64,000 nucleotides of DNA from Achromobacter deleyi (GTDB lineage: Bacteria > Pseudomonadota > Gammaproteobacteria > Burkholderiales > Burkholderiaceae_B): the NCBI RefSeq assembly GCF_016127315.1, contig NZ_CP065997.1, positions 3,906,001-3,970,000 of the forward strand, in the 5' to 3' direction. Positions 43,396 through 55,300 of the stretch are shown here, piece after piece. A model generated the notes under the pieces. That model did not search any database and was not told the origin of the DNA. It was given only the letters and a program-made list of their open reading frames with translations. Positions within the stretch are counted from its first letter, which is position 1. Every line of letters begins with the position of its first letter. The translations under genes were made by a program, and so were the position numbers.

Positions 43396-46300
43396 ATGAC
43401 GGGTTTCGTATCGCTTTTGGTTGGAGACGGCAGTGTCCTGGTTCGTTGCGGCGAACTGCTGATGGCTAAGGGACACCGCGTACAGGCAGTGATTTCAACG
43501 GATTTGACCGTGCGCGCGTGGGCCGCCAAGGCCGGCATCCCGCAGTACGCCCTGGAAGACGCGGTCAAGCCTGAATCCCGGTTGTCGGCCGACATCCTCT
43601 TCAGTATCGGCAACTACGCGGTGATCCCGGACGCGCTGCTCGAGCGCGTGCGGCGCATGAGCATCAACTACCACTATGGCCCGTTGCCGGAATACTCGGG
43701 CCTGCACGTACCGGCCTGGGCGGTGTACGACCGCGCCACCGACTACGCCATCACCTGGCATCGCATTGGCGAGATCATCGACGGCGGCGGCATCCTCAAG
43801 CGCGTCGCGGTGCCGATCGAATCGACCGATACGGCCCTGTCGCTGGGCCTGAAGTGCGACGAGACCGCCATCCAGAGCTTTGGCGCGCTGGTCGACGACC
43901 TGGCCGCCGGCCGTGAAAGCGAGACGCCGCAGGACCTGTCGCGGCGCCGCTATTTCTCGCGCCATTCGCAATTCTCGGCCGAAGGCCTGATCGACTGGCA
44001 CCAGGACGCGGAACAGATCGCGGCCATGGTGCGCGCCACCGACAACGGGCCGTTCAGCAGCCCGCTGGTGTGGCCCAAGGCGCTGATCGACGGCCGCGTG
44101 CTGGCCGTGCGCAAAGTCAGCATCGAGGCGCGCGCCGCGGGCGCGACGCCGGGCGATGTGGTGGCGGCCGACGCCTTCGGCGCCAGCATCGCCACCGGCA
44201 ACCGCGCGCTGCGCCTGGAGGCGCTGTGCACGCTGGAAGGCGAGGACGTCGCCATCGCCGACCTGGTCAGCGCCGGCAGCCTGCAGGCTGGCGCGCGACT
44301 GGCCTCGGTCAGCGAACAGGCCCGCGCCCAGGTCACGGCCGCCGGCACCGCCGCGTCAGGGTCGACGGCCTATTGGCGCGGCCAATGGGCCGCCTGGCAG
44401 CCCTATCGCCTGCCGTACGCGCGGCCGGCGGCGGCCGAGACCAATACGGCGCCGATCGTGGGCAAGCTGCCCGCCGCGCCGCAGGGCGCGGGCCGTGAGC
44501 AAGCCTTCCTGGAACAGGCCGTGGGAGGCCTGTGCTCCTTCCTGGCGCGCGCTTCGGGCGTGGCGGACATCCACCTGGCCGTGGCGGTGCCGCGCGCCGA
44601 GGTGGCAGCGGACTGCCGCGACGTGTTCTGCGCGTGGGCGCCGGTGCTGGCGCGCCTGGACGCGGCGGCGGCGCTGTCGGCCAACTTGGCCTCCGTCGCG
44701 GGCGCCCTGGCGCAGGCGCGCCAGCATGGCCTGATCCGGCGCGACCTGATCGGCCGTGACGCCGCGCTCACCGCACGCCACGCGCGCGGTGAACTGACGC
44801 CGGACGTGCTGGTGTCCAGCCAGGTGCCGGCGGCCTATGCGGCGGACGAAGACCGGCCGGCGCTGGAATTCGTGCTGCTGGCCGGCAATGAAGCCTTTGA
44901 GCTGCATTTCAATCCGCGCAAGATCGCGCGCCGCACCGCGGCCCAGCTGGCCGCGCAGGTGGCCGACTGGTGCCGCCGCCTGCCGGCCTCGGCCGATCGC
45001 GCGCTGGGTGACGTCGAGGCGCTGTCGGCGGGAGAGCGGCAATCGCTGCTGGAGCAGTTCAACGCCACCGGCGACGCCGCCACGCTGGGCGCGGTGGTGC
45101 ATGAACTGTTCGAGCACGCTGCCGCCCAGCACGAGGGCAGGGTGGCGCTGCGCTGTGCCGACCAGGCCATGTCCTATGGCGAGCTGAACGCCGCCGCCAA
45201 CCGGGTGGCCGGCGTGCTGCGCGCCAAGGGCGTCGGCCGTGGCCAGTTGGTGGGCGTGTGCCTGGACCGTTCCATCGACATGGTGGTGGCGCTGCTGGCC
45301 GTGCTGAAGACGGGCGCCGCCTATGTGCCGGTCGACATGGCGTTTCCGGCGGAACGCATCCGCCAGATGCTGGAGGCCGCCCAGCCGGCGCTGCTGATCG
45401 CGCCGCCCGCGGCGCGCGACAACAGCCTGAGCGCCTGGGCCGAACGCTGCCTCGACCTGGGCGCGGCCCTGGCTCAGGCCGGCGACGACGGCGCCAACGC
45501 GCCGCGCACGGCGCAGCCCGACGACCTGGCCTATGTCATCTTCACGTCGGGATCCACCGGCAAGCCCAAGGGCGTGGAAGTCACGCACGGCGCGCTGGGC
45601 AACTTCCTGCTGTCGATGCGCGCCGCGCCGGGCTGCGCGGCCGACGACAGCCTGCTCGCGGTGACCACGATCTCCTTCGATATCGCGGCGCTGGAACTGT
45701 TCCTGCCGCTGATCAGCGGCGCCAGCGTGGTGATCGCGCGGCAGCAGGAGAGCCTGGACGGCCAGACGCTGCTGGACCTGATGCGCCGCCACGCCGTCAC
45801 CATGATGCAGGCCACGCCCACCACCTGGCAGCTGCTGCTGCAATCGGGCTGGCCGCGCGCCGTGTCGCTCAAGCGCCTGCTGTGCGGCGGCGAAGCCCTG
45901 CCGCGCGCGCTGGCCGATGAACTGCTGGCGCGCGCCGAGTCGGTGTGGAACATGTACGGCCCGACCGAGACCACCGTCTGGTCCAGCGTCTGGCAGGCGC
46001 GGCCGGGCGAGGACATCGTCATCGGCCAGCCCATCGCCAACACCCAGCTGTATGTGCTGGATGCGAACCTGGCGCCGGTGCCGGCCGGCTTTGCCGGCGA
46101 GCTGTGCATCGGCGGCGCCGGCGTGGCGCGCGGCTATCACAAGGATGCCGCGCAGACGGCGGCGCAGTTCGGCCCCAATCCGTTCGCGCCCGGCGCCCTG
46201 TACCGCACCGGCGACCTGGCCTGCTTCAAGGAGCCGGGCAAGCTGGTGGTGCTGGGCCGCAATGACGGCCAGATCAAGCTGCGCGGTTTCCGCATCGAGC

Positions 46301-49300
46301 TGGGCGAGGTCGAGGCCGCCGTGGCCAGCCACGACGACATCGGCCGCGCCGTGGTGGTGGGCCGCAACGATCAACTGGTGGCCTACTGCCTGCGCAACAG
46401 CGCGCCGGCCAGCGCCGCGCAGGACCGCCGCGCCGAGAGCACCGCGGTGACCGAATGGCGCGATGTCTGGGACCGGGCCTACGAGCCCGGCGCGGCCGAC
46501 CCGACCTTCAACACCGCCGGCTGGCACAACAGCTACGACGGCCTGCCGTTCGCCGCCGACGAGATGCGCGACTGGCAGCAGCGCACCGTCGACCGCATCC
46601 TGTCCACCGGCCCCGAGCGCGTCTTCGAGGTCGGCTCGGGCACCGGCCTGGTGCTGTTCGGCGTCGCGCCCAAGGTCGCCCAGTACCGCGCCATCGACGC
46701 CTCCAGCCAGGCGGTCGACCAGATCAACCGCCACCTGGGCGGCCTGCCGCAGGCCTCGTGCGAACACCGCCTGGCCAACGACCTGCCCGAGGTGGCGCCG
46801 GGCAGCTTCGACACCGTGGTCATCAACTCGGTGGCGCAGTACTTCCCCAGCGCCGGCTATCTGCTGTCGGTGCTGGACTGGGCCACACAGGCGGTGACCG
46901 AGGGCCGCATCTTCGTCGGCGACGTGCGCGACCTGTCGCTGCTGGAGGCGTTCCACGCGGACGTGGCGAATTTCCAGGGCCTGTGCAGCCTGTCGGCCGA
47001 CGAACTGCGCCGCCGCGCCCAGCGCGGCCTGCGCTCGGAGCGCGAGCTGGCGCTGGCGCCCGAGTTCTTCGCCAACCTGCCGGCGCTGTATCCGCGGATC
47101 TCGCGCGTCGAAGTGCTGCTGCGCGACGGCGCCTACGTCAACGAGATGTCGCGCTTCCGCTTCGACGTCATCCTGCACATCGGCGCGCCGGCCGCCGGCC
47201 GCGCCAGGCCGCAGGCCATGACGGCGCTCGACTGGCGCCGCGACGGGCTCGACCTGGCGGCGCTGGCGCAGCGCCTGGGCAAGGCCGGCAAGCCGCTGGC
47301 CATCGCCAACATCCCCAACGGCCGCCTGGCCGACGTGCACCAGCGCGTGGGCCACGTGCTGGAGGCCAAGGCCACGGCCGAACCGGGCCAGTGGGTCGAC
47401 CCGCGCGACCTGGCCCAGGCGGCCGAGGCGGCGGGCTGGCGCATGGCGATGCTGCCGAGCCGTTCGCGCGACATCTGGGCGTTCGACGCCGTGTTCTGGC
47501 AGGCCGGCGAAACGCCCGAGCTGGGCTGGCACGCGCCGCAGGCGCTCGACCGCGAGGCGCTGGCGCGCTTGGCCAACCAGCCCGCGGCCGGCGCGCCGCC
47601 GCGCCCCGCGCTTCAGCGCGTGCTGCGGCCGTGGCTGGAGGCCCGCCTGCCGGGCTACATGATTCCGGACTTCTTCGTCGAACTGGACGAGTTCCCGCTG
47701 ACGCCGAACGGCAAGATCGACCGCAAGGCGCTGCCCGAACCCACCGAGGTGATGCTGGAGCCGGCGGTGCAGCCCACCAACGAGCTGGAACAGCAGTTGC
47801 AGGCGGTCTGGGCCGAGGTGCTGGGGCACGATCGCATCGGCATCAACGACAGCTTCTTCAAGATCGGCGGCAATTCGCTGCGGGTGGTGCGGGTGCAGGC
47901 CGAGCTGCAGAAGCTGCTGGGCCGCAACGTGTCGACCTCGACGCTGTACGAGCACTTCACCATCAAGGACCTGGCCGCGCACCTGGCCGGCAACAGGAAG
48001 GCCGCGCTCAACACGCCCAAGCGCCGCAACGCGCTGGCCGACGAGCCCATCGCGATCGTCGCGATGGCCTGCCGCCTGCCGGGCAACGTCAACAGTCCCG
48101 AGGACCTGTGGAACCTGCTGGAGCGCGGCGGCGACGGCATCGTCGAGGTGCCGCGCGAACGCTGGGACGCGGCCGCCATCTATGACGCCGACCCGGACGC
48201 GCGCGGCAAGTCGTACTGCATGCGCGGCGGCTTCGTGACGCCGATCGACCTGTTCGACGCGCCGTTCTTCGGCATTTCGCCGCGCGAGGCGCGGGCGCTC
48301 GATCCGGCCCAGCGCATGATGCTCGAAGTCACCTCCGAGGCGATCGAGCAGGCCGGCTATTCGATGGACCAATTGCGCGGCAGCCAGACCGGCGTCTTCA
48401 TCGGCATCGGCAAGGGCTACCACGAGTACGGCCTGGCGCTGGCCGGCGGCCTGGCCGACCTGGACGGCTATGTCGGCACCGGCTCGGCCGGCAGCACCAT
48501 GTCCGGCCGGGTCTCGTACGTGCTGGGCCTGGAAGGGCCCAGCATGACGGTGGACACCGCCTGCTCGTCGTCGCTGGTCACCACCCACCTGGCCTGCAAC
48601 GCCTTGCGCCAGGGCGAGTGCGACCTGGCGGTGGCGGCCGGCGTGACGCTGATGCTGTCGCCCGACCTGCACGTGGAATTCAGCCGCCTGCGCGGCATGT
48701 CGCCGGACGGCCGCTGCAAGTCGTTCTCGTCCAGCACCGACGGCACCGGCTGGAGCGAAGGCGCCGCCGTGGTGGTGCTCAAGCGCCTGTCGGACGCGCA
48801 GCGCGACGGCGATCCGGTGCTGGCGATCCTGCGTGGCACCGCGGTCAACCACGCCGGCCATAGCGCCAGCCTGACCACGCCCAGCGGTCCCGCGCAGCAG
48901 CGCGTGATCCGCCAGGCGCTGGCCATGTCGGGCCTGCAACCGTCGGACATCGATTACCTGGAAGCGCACGGCACCGGCACCAAGCTCGGCGACCCCATCG
49001 AGGCCAACGGCCTGGCCGCCGTGTTCGGCGGCAGCCACACGGCCGAGCGGCCGCTGTGGGTCGGCTCGGTCAAGTCCAACCTGGGCCACACCCAGGCGGC
49101 GGCCGGCCTGGCCGGCGTCATGAAGGCGGTGCTGGCCATGCACCACGACAAACTGCCCATCACGCTGCACGTGGTCGAGCCGACCCCGGCGGTCGACTGG
49201 GCCGCGGCGCAGATGGCGCTGGTGCAGCAGGAGCAGCCATGGCTGGCGGGCGAGCGTCCGCGCCGCGCCGGCGTCAGCTCGTTCGGCATCGGCGGCACCA

Positions 49301-52300
49301 ACGCCCACGTGGTGGTGGAGGAACCGCCCAAGGCCGCCGCGCCGGCCCGCGCCGCCAGGCCGGCGGCGACGCCGGAGTCGCTGCCGTTCGTGCTGTCGGC
49401 CTTCACCCTGCCGGCGCTGCGGGCGCAGGCCGACAAGCTGCACCTGCACATGGGCATGAACATCCAGGATCGCTTCCTGGACGTGGCGACCTCGCTGGCC
49501 ACCACCCGCACGCACTTCCGCAAGCGCCTGGTGGTGTTCGCCAAGGGCAAGTCCGACCTGCTCGACGCGCTGGCGTCATACGGCCGCACCGGCGAGGTGC
49601 CGGCGGGCGCGGTCAGCATGGTGGATGAGCGCGACCGCGAATGCCGCGTGGCCCTGCTGTTCACCGGCCAGGGCAGCCAGCTGCCGCGCATGGGCCACGG
49701 CCTGTACCAGTCCAACCCGGTGTTCCGCCAGGCGCTGGACGACATCGCGCAGCGCTTCACCACGCTGGAAAAGCCGCTGCTGGAGGTGATGTTCGCCGAG
49801 GCCGGCAGCGACGACGCCGCCTTGCTCAACCGCACCGACTTCACCCAGCCAGCCCTGTTCGCGCTGGAGGTGGCGCTGTGGCGGGTGTGGGAAAGCTGGG
49901 GCGCGCAGCCCGAGCTGTTGCTGGGCCACAGCATCGGCGAGATCGCCGCCGCCCATGCCGCCGGCGTGTTCGACCTGGACGACGCCTGCCGCCTGGTGGC
50001 CGCGCGCGGCCGGCTGATGCAGGCGTTGCCGGCCGGCGGCGGCATGGCCTCGCTGGAAGCCAGCGCCGCCGAGGTCGAGGCCGCGCTGGCATCGCTCGGC
50101 CTGGCCGCGCAGGTCTCGCTGGCCGGCCTGAACGCGCCGCAGCAGACGGTGGTGTCCGGCGACCTCGCCAGCATCGAGCAGGTGGTGGCGCACTTCAAGC
50201 AGCAACAGCGCAAGGCCAAGCGGCTCGAGGTCTCGCACGCGTTCCACTCGCATCTGCTGGAGCCGATGCTGGGCGCCTTCCGCCAGGTGGCGCAGTCGCT
50301 CAACTACGCCACGCCGAAGCTGGCCCTGGTCAGCAGCCTGACCGGCGAACCGGCCCGGCGCGGCGAGATGACCCAACCGGAATACTGGGTGCAGCAGGCG
50401 CGCCAGGCGGTGCGCTTCAACGCCGGCATGCGCACGCTCCAGCAGCAGGGCATCAATGCCTTCCTGGAACTGGGTCCGCAGCCGGTGCTGTCCGGGATGG
50501 GCGCGGCCTGCCTGGCCGACGATGGCCCGGTGACGTGGGTGACCTCGCTCAATCCGGCCAAGGACGAGACCCAGACCATGCAGAAGGCCCTGGCCGAGCT
50601 GCACGTGCTGGGCGCGGCGGTGGACTGGCGCGGCTTCTTCGCCCCGTATGGCGGCGAACGGGTCAAGCTGCCCACCTACGCCTTCCAGCGCGAACGCTAC
50701 TGGCTCGAGCCCATGCCCACCCGCGCGGTCGGCGCCGGCCTGAACGACGCCAACCACCAGCTGCTGGGCGGCGGCGTGCAGATCGCCGGCACCGACATGA
50801 CGATGTTCACGACGGTGGTGGCGGCCGACGAACCGGCCTGGGTGCAGGAGCACCAGGTGATGGACGCGGTGCTGATGCCGGGCACGGCGTTCTTCGAAGC
50901 GATGCGCGCCGCGGGCCGGCAGGTCAAGGGCCAATGGGACCTGGCCGACGTGATCATCCTGGCGCCGATGGTGCTGGCGCCCGGGGTGTCGCTGCGCATG
51001 CAGATCACGGTGGGCGCGGAATCGGGCGGCGCCCGCACGGTGCACGTCTACAGCGCGCCGGAGTCGGACGACGCCGGCGAATGGCAGCTGCACGCCGAAG
51101 GCAAGCTGGTGCCGGCCCAGGCCGCGCGCCAGGAGTCGGTCGAACTGCCGCCGCCGGATGGCGATCCGATCGATGTGGCCGCGCTCTACCAGGACCTGCA
51201 TGAACTGGGCTACGGCTACGGCCCGACGTTCCAGGGCATCAATGCCGCCTGGCACGTGGACGGCGATGTCTGGGCGCGGGTGGCGCTGCCGGAGGCCGCG
51301 GTCTCGTCGGCCATCCGCTATGGCCTGCATCCCGCGCTGCTGGATTCGTCGATGCACTCGCTGCTGCTGACCCAGCGCCTGAAGGCGCAGGTGGGCGACG
51401 ATGTGTTCGTGCCGTTCGAGGCCGAACGCCTGTCGGTCTGGAAGGACGGCCTGGCCGAGGTCTGGGTCAAGGTGGCGGAATTCGAGATGGGCGAGGGCGA
51501 ATTCTGGGCCTCGCTGGATCTGTACGACACCAGTGGCGAGCATGTCGGCCGGCTGCAGCGCCTGCATGCGCGCCGCATCGACCGCGCGGCGCTGCGGCGC
51601 CTGGCGTCGGCCGGCATCGACCGCTTCCTGTTCCGCACCGAGTGGCTGCCGGTCGAGGCGCCCGAGGCCGCGTTCGGCGGCACCTGGGGCTTGCTGGGCG
51701 GCGGCGGCACGCCGTGGGCCGACGAGGTGCGCACCCGTCTGATGCAGGCGGGGGCGCAGGTTGTCGACATCGCCCAGCTGAACGAGGCCGAGGCCTGCGA
51801 TGGCGTGATCCAGTTGTGGGGCGGCGATGGCCAGGTGGTCGAGCCGTCGCACCGCCAGGCCGCCAGCGCGCTGCTGCAGGTGCAGGAACTGGCGCTGGCC
51901 GGCTTCGCCAAGCCCGTCATCTGGCTGACGCGCGGCGCGGTCGGCACCAGCAGCGACGATCCGGTGTCCGACCTGGGCGCCAGCCCGTTGTGGGGCCTGC
52001 TGCGCACCGCGCGCAACGAGCATCCGGAACTGGCCCTGCGCATCGTCGACCTGGGCGAGACCGCGGCCGACCTGGATACGCTGGCCGCCGCGCTGGCGCT
52101 CGAGGGCGAACCCGAGTGCGCACTGCGGGGCGCCAAGGTCCTGGCGCCGCGCCTGAAAAAGGCGCCCGCCAACGCCGGCCTGGTGTTGCCGGCCGAGGGC
52201 AACTGGCGCCTGGAGATCGCCACCAAGGGCCGCCTGGACCAGCCGCTGTCGGTGAAGACGCTGGTGGACGAGCCGCTGGCGGCGGGCGAGATCCGCGCCG

Positions 52301-55300
52301 CGGTCAAGGCCACCGGCGTGAACTTCCTGGACGTGCTGAACGCTCTGGGCATGGTCGAGATCCCGGCGTTAGGCCTGGAATTCGCCGGCGTGGTCACCGA
52401 AGTCGGCAGCGCCGTCAAGCACCTGAAGCTGGGCGACCCGGTGCTGGGCCTGGCGCGCGGCGCCTTTGGCTCGGCCATCGTGGTGGACGCGCGGCAGGTG
52501 GTGGCCAAGCCCGACAACCTCAGCTTCGAGGAAGCCGCGACCATCCCCATGACCTTCCTGACGGCGTGGTACGGCCTGCACGTGCTGGGCAACATGCAGC
52601 CCGGCGAGCGCGTGCTGGTGCATGCCGCGGCCGGCGGCGTGGGCATGGCGGCGGTGCAGCTGGCGCTGCTGCATGGCGCCGAGGTCTACGGCACCGCCAG
52701 CGAACCGAAGTGGCCGGCGCTGCGCAAGCTGGGCCTGGCCGATGACCACATCGGCACCTCGCGCAGCCTGGACTTCGCGCAGACCTTCGCCGAAACGGCG
52801 CCGGGCCGCGCCTTCGACATCGTGCTGAACTCGCTGGCGCGCGAGTTCATCGATGCCAGCTTCGCCATGCTCAAGCCGGGTGGCCGCTTCCTGGAAATGG
52901 GCAAGATCGACCTGCGCGACCAGGCCTGGGTCGAGGCCAACCATCCGGGGGTGACCTACCGCGTCTACAACCTGCCCGAGGCCGGCGTCGAGCGCATCCA
53001 GGAAATGCTGGGCGCCATCGCCGCGCTGTTCGCCGAAGGCAAGCTCAAGCCGCTGCCGCTGCGCACCTTCCCGCTGGACAACGCCTCCGACGCGCTGCGC
53101 TTCATCGCCCAGGCCCGCCACGTGGGCAAGGTGGTGCTGGTGCCGACGCAACGCCGCGGCATGGTCGATCCGGACGGCGCGGTGCTGGTCACCGGCGGCC
53201 TGGGCGGCCTGGGCCGCTACGTGTCGAAGTGGCTGGTGCAGAACCACCAGGTGCGCGAGCTGGTGCTGACCTCGCGCAGCGGCATGCGTTCGCCGGATGC
53301 CGAGGCCTTTGTCGCCGAGCTGGCCGAGCTGGGCGCCCGCGCCACCGTGGTGGCGTGCGACGCGGCCGACCCCGACGGGCTGCAACGGGTCATGGGCGAG
53401 TTCGGCGAAAGCCGGCCGCTGCGCGGCGTGGTGCACGCGGCGGGGGTGCTGGACGACGGCATGCTCGCCGGCCAGACGCCGGAGCGCTTCGACACCGTGC
53501 TCGCGCCCAAGGTCGACGGCGCCTGGCACTTGCACCGCCTGACGCAGGACCTGCCGCTGGACTTCTTCGTGCTGTTCTCGTCGATCTCCGGCGTGACCGG
53601 CGCGCCGGGCCAGGGCAACTACGCCGCCGCCAACACCTTCCTGGACGCGTTGGCGCATCACCGCCGCGCCAAGGGCCTGGCGGCGACCTCGGTGGCCTGG
53701 GGCGCCTGGGACGGGCAGGGCATGGCCGCGCGCCTGAGCGACGCCGACAAGACGCGTTTCAGCCGCCAGGGCATGGAGGCGCTCGGCCCGACCGAGGCGC
53801 TCGACCTGTTCGAGAGCGCCGTGATGAGCGATGCGCCGATGGCCGTGGCCGCGGCGCTCGACCTGGGCCGCCTGCAGCGCACGCTGGAGGACAACAACGG
53901 CGGCAGCGCGCCGGCCCTGTACCGCGAACTGTTCAGCCGCGTGGCGGGCGCGCGCGGCGCGGGCGGTGGCGGAGGCGGCGGCGCCGGCCTGCGCAAGCTG
54001 CTGGTGGACACCGCGGTCGAGCAGCGCGAGGCCGCGGTGCTCGAAGCGGTGCGCGCCGAAGTGGCCAAGGCGCTGGAGTTCTCCTCGCCGGAGGATGTGG
54101 ACGTCAGCCTGCCGCTGCAGGATATCGGCATCGACTCGCTCACCGCGGTGCTGCTGCGCAACCAGCTCTCGGACATGACGGGCCTGGCCTTGCCGGCCAA
54201 GATCGCCTTCGACCATCCCAACCTGCGGGCGCTGAGCCAGTTCCTGCTGGAGAAGCTGACCGAGGCGGGGCTGGACAGCCAGGAGGCCCCGGCCGAGGCC
54301 GGCGCGGCGGCGAAGGAGGCGGCCGGCGGCCGTCGCCTGGACGACCGCGTGGCGCGGCGCGGCTACCTGGAGCCGGAATTGCAGTTCGACAACGTCATGA
54401 CGATGGAGGCGGAACCGGAAGCGGTGTTCGTCACCGGGTCCACCGGCTTTGTCGGCGCCTTCCTGCTGCACGAACTGCTGCGCGCCAACATCATCGCCTA
54501 TTGCCTGGTGCGGGCCGACGACGCCGAGAAGGCCATGGCGCGGCAGGTGGAGATCCTGCAGAAATACGATCTCTGGAAGCCGGAATACGCGGCCCTGCTG
54601 AACCCGGTGGTCGGCGACCTGACCCAGCCGCTGTTCGGCCTGTCCGAGCACGAGTTCGACCAGCTGGCCGGCCAGGTGGACGCGATCTGCCATTCGGGCG
54701 CGCTGGTCGACTGGATGCTGCCGCTGGACAACTACCTGGCGCCCAACGTGGTCGGCACGCACGAGGTGCTGCGGCTGGCCTCGCGCGGCCGCGGCAAGAC
54801 GGTGCACTTCGTCTCGACCGCCGCGACGCTGCCGCGCCACCAGGGCTACGAGGTGTCCAAGGATGAGCGCGAGTACGGCTACCTCAGCTCCAAGTACATG
54901 GCCGAGCAGATGGTGGCGGCGGCGCGCTGGCGCGGGGCGCGGGCCTCGATCTACCGCCTGCCGTTCGTCGGCGCCAGCGCCACCAGCGGCCATTTCCGGC
55001 TGGACCGCGGCGACTTCCTGCACAACCTGATCTCGGGTTGCATCGCCATGGGCAGTTTCCCGCTGCTGGGGTCGGACATCGGCGGCGTGCTGCCGGTGGA
55101 CTACCTGGCCGGGGTGATCGCCCAGGTGATGACGCGCGACCAGGACCGCATCGGCCAGGACTACGACTTCGCCAACCCGCAGGCGCCCGGCTTCAACAGC
55201 CTGGTGCAGTACATCCGCGGCGCGGGCGTGCAGGTCGGCAGCGTGCCGTTCGAGCAGTGGAAGGACGACGCCCTGGCGTACGCGCAGGCCAACCCCAAGA

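Noticed and set aside
44356..49515. A 1719-codon minus-strand open frame across the megasynthase
   Set aside because: Antisense shadow. The plus strand shows ordered NRPS and PKS motifs over the same bases.
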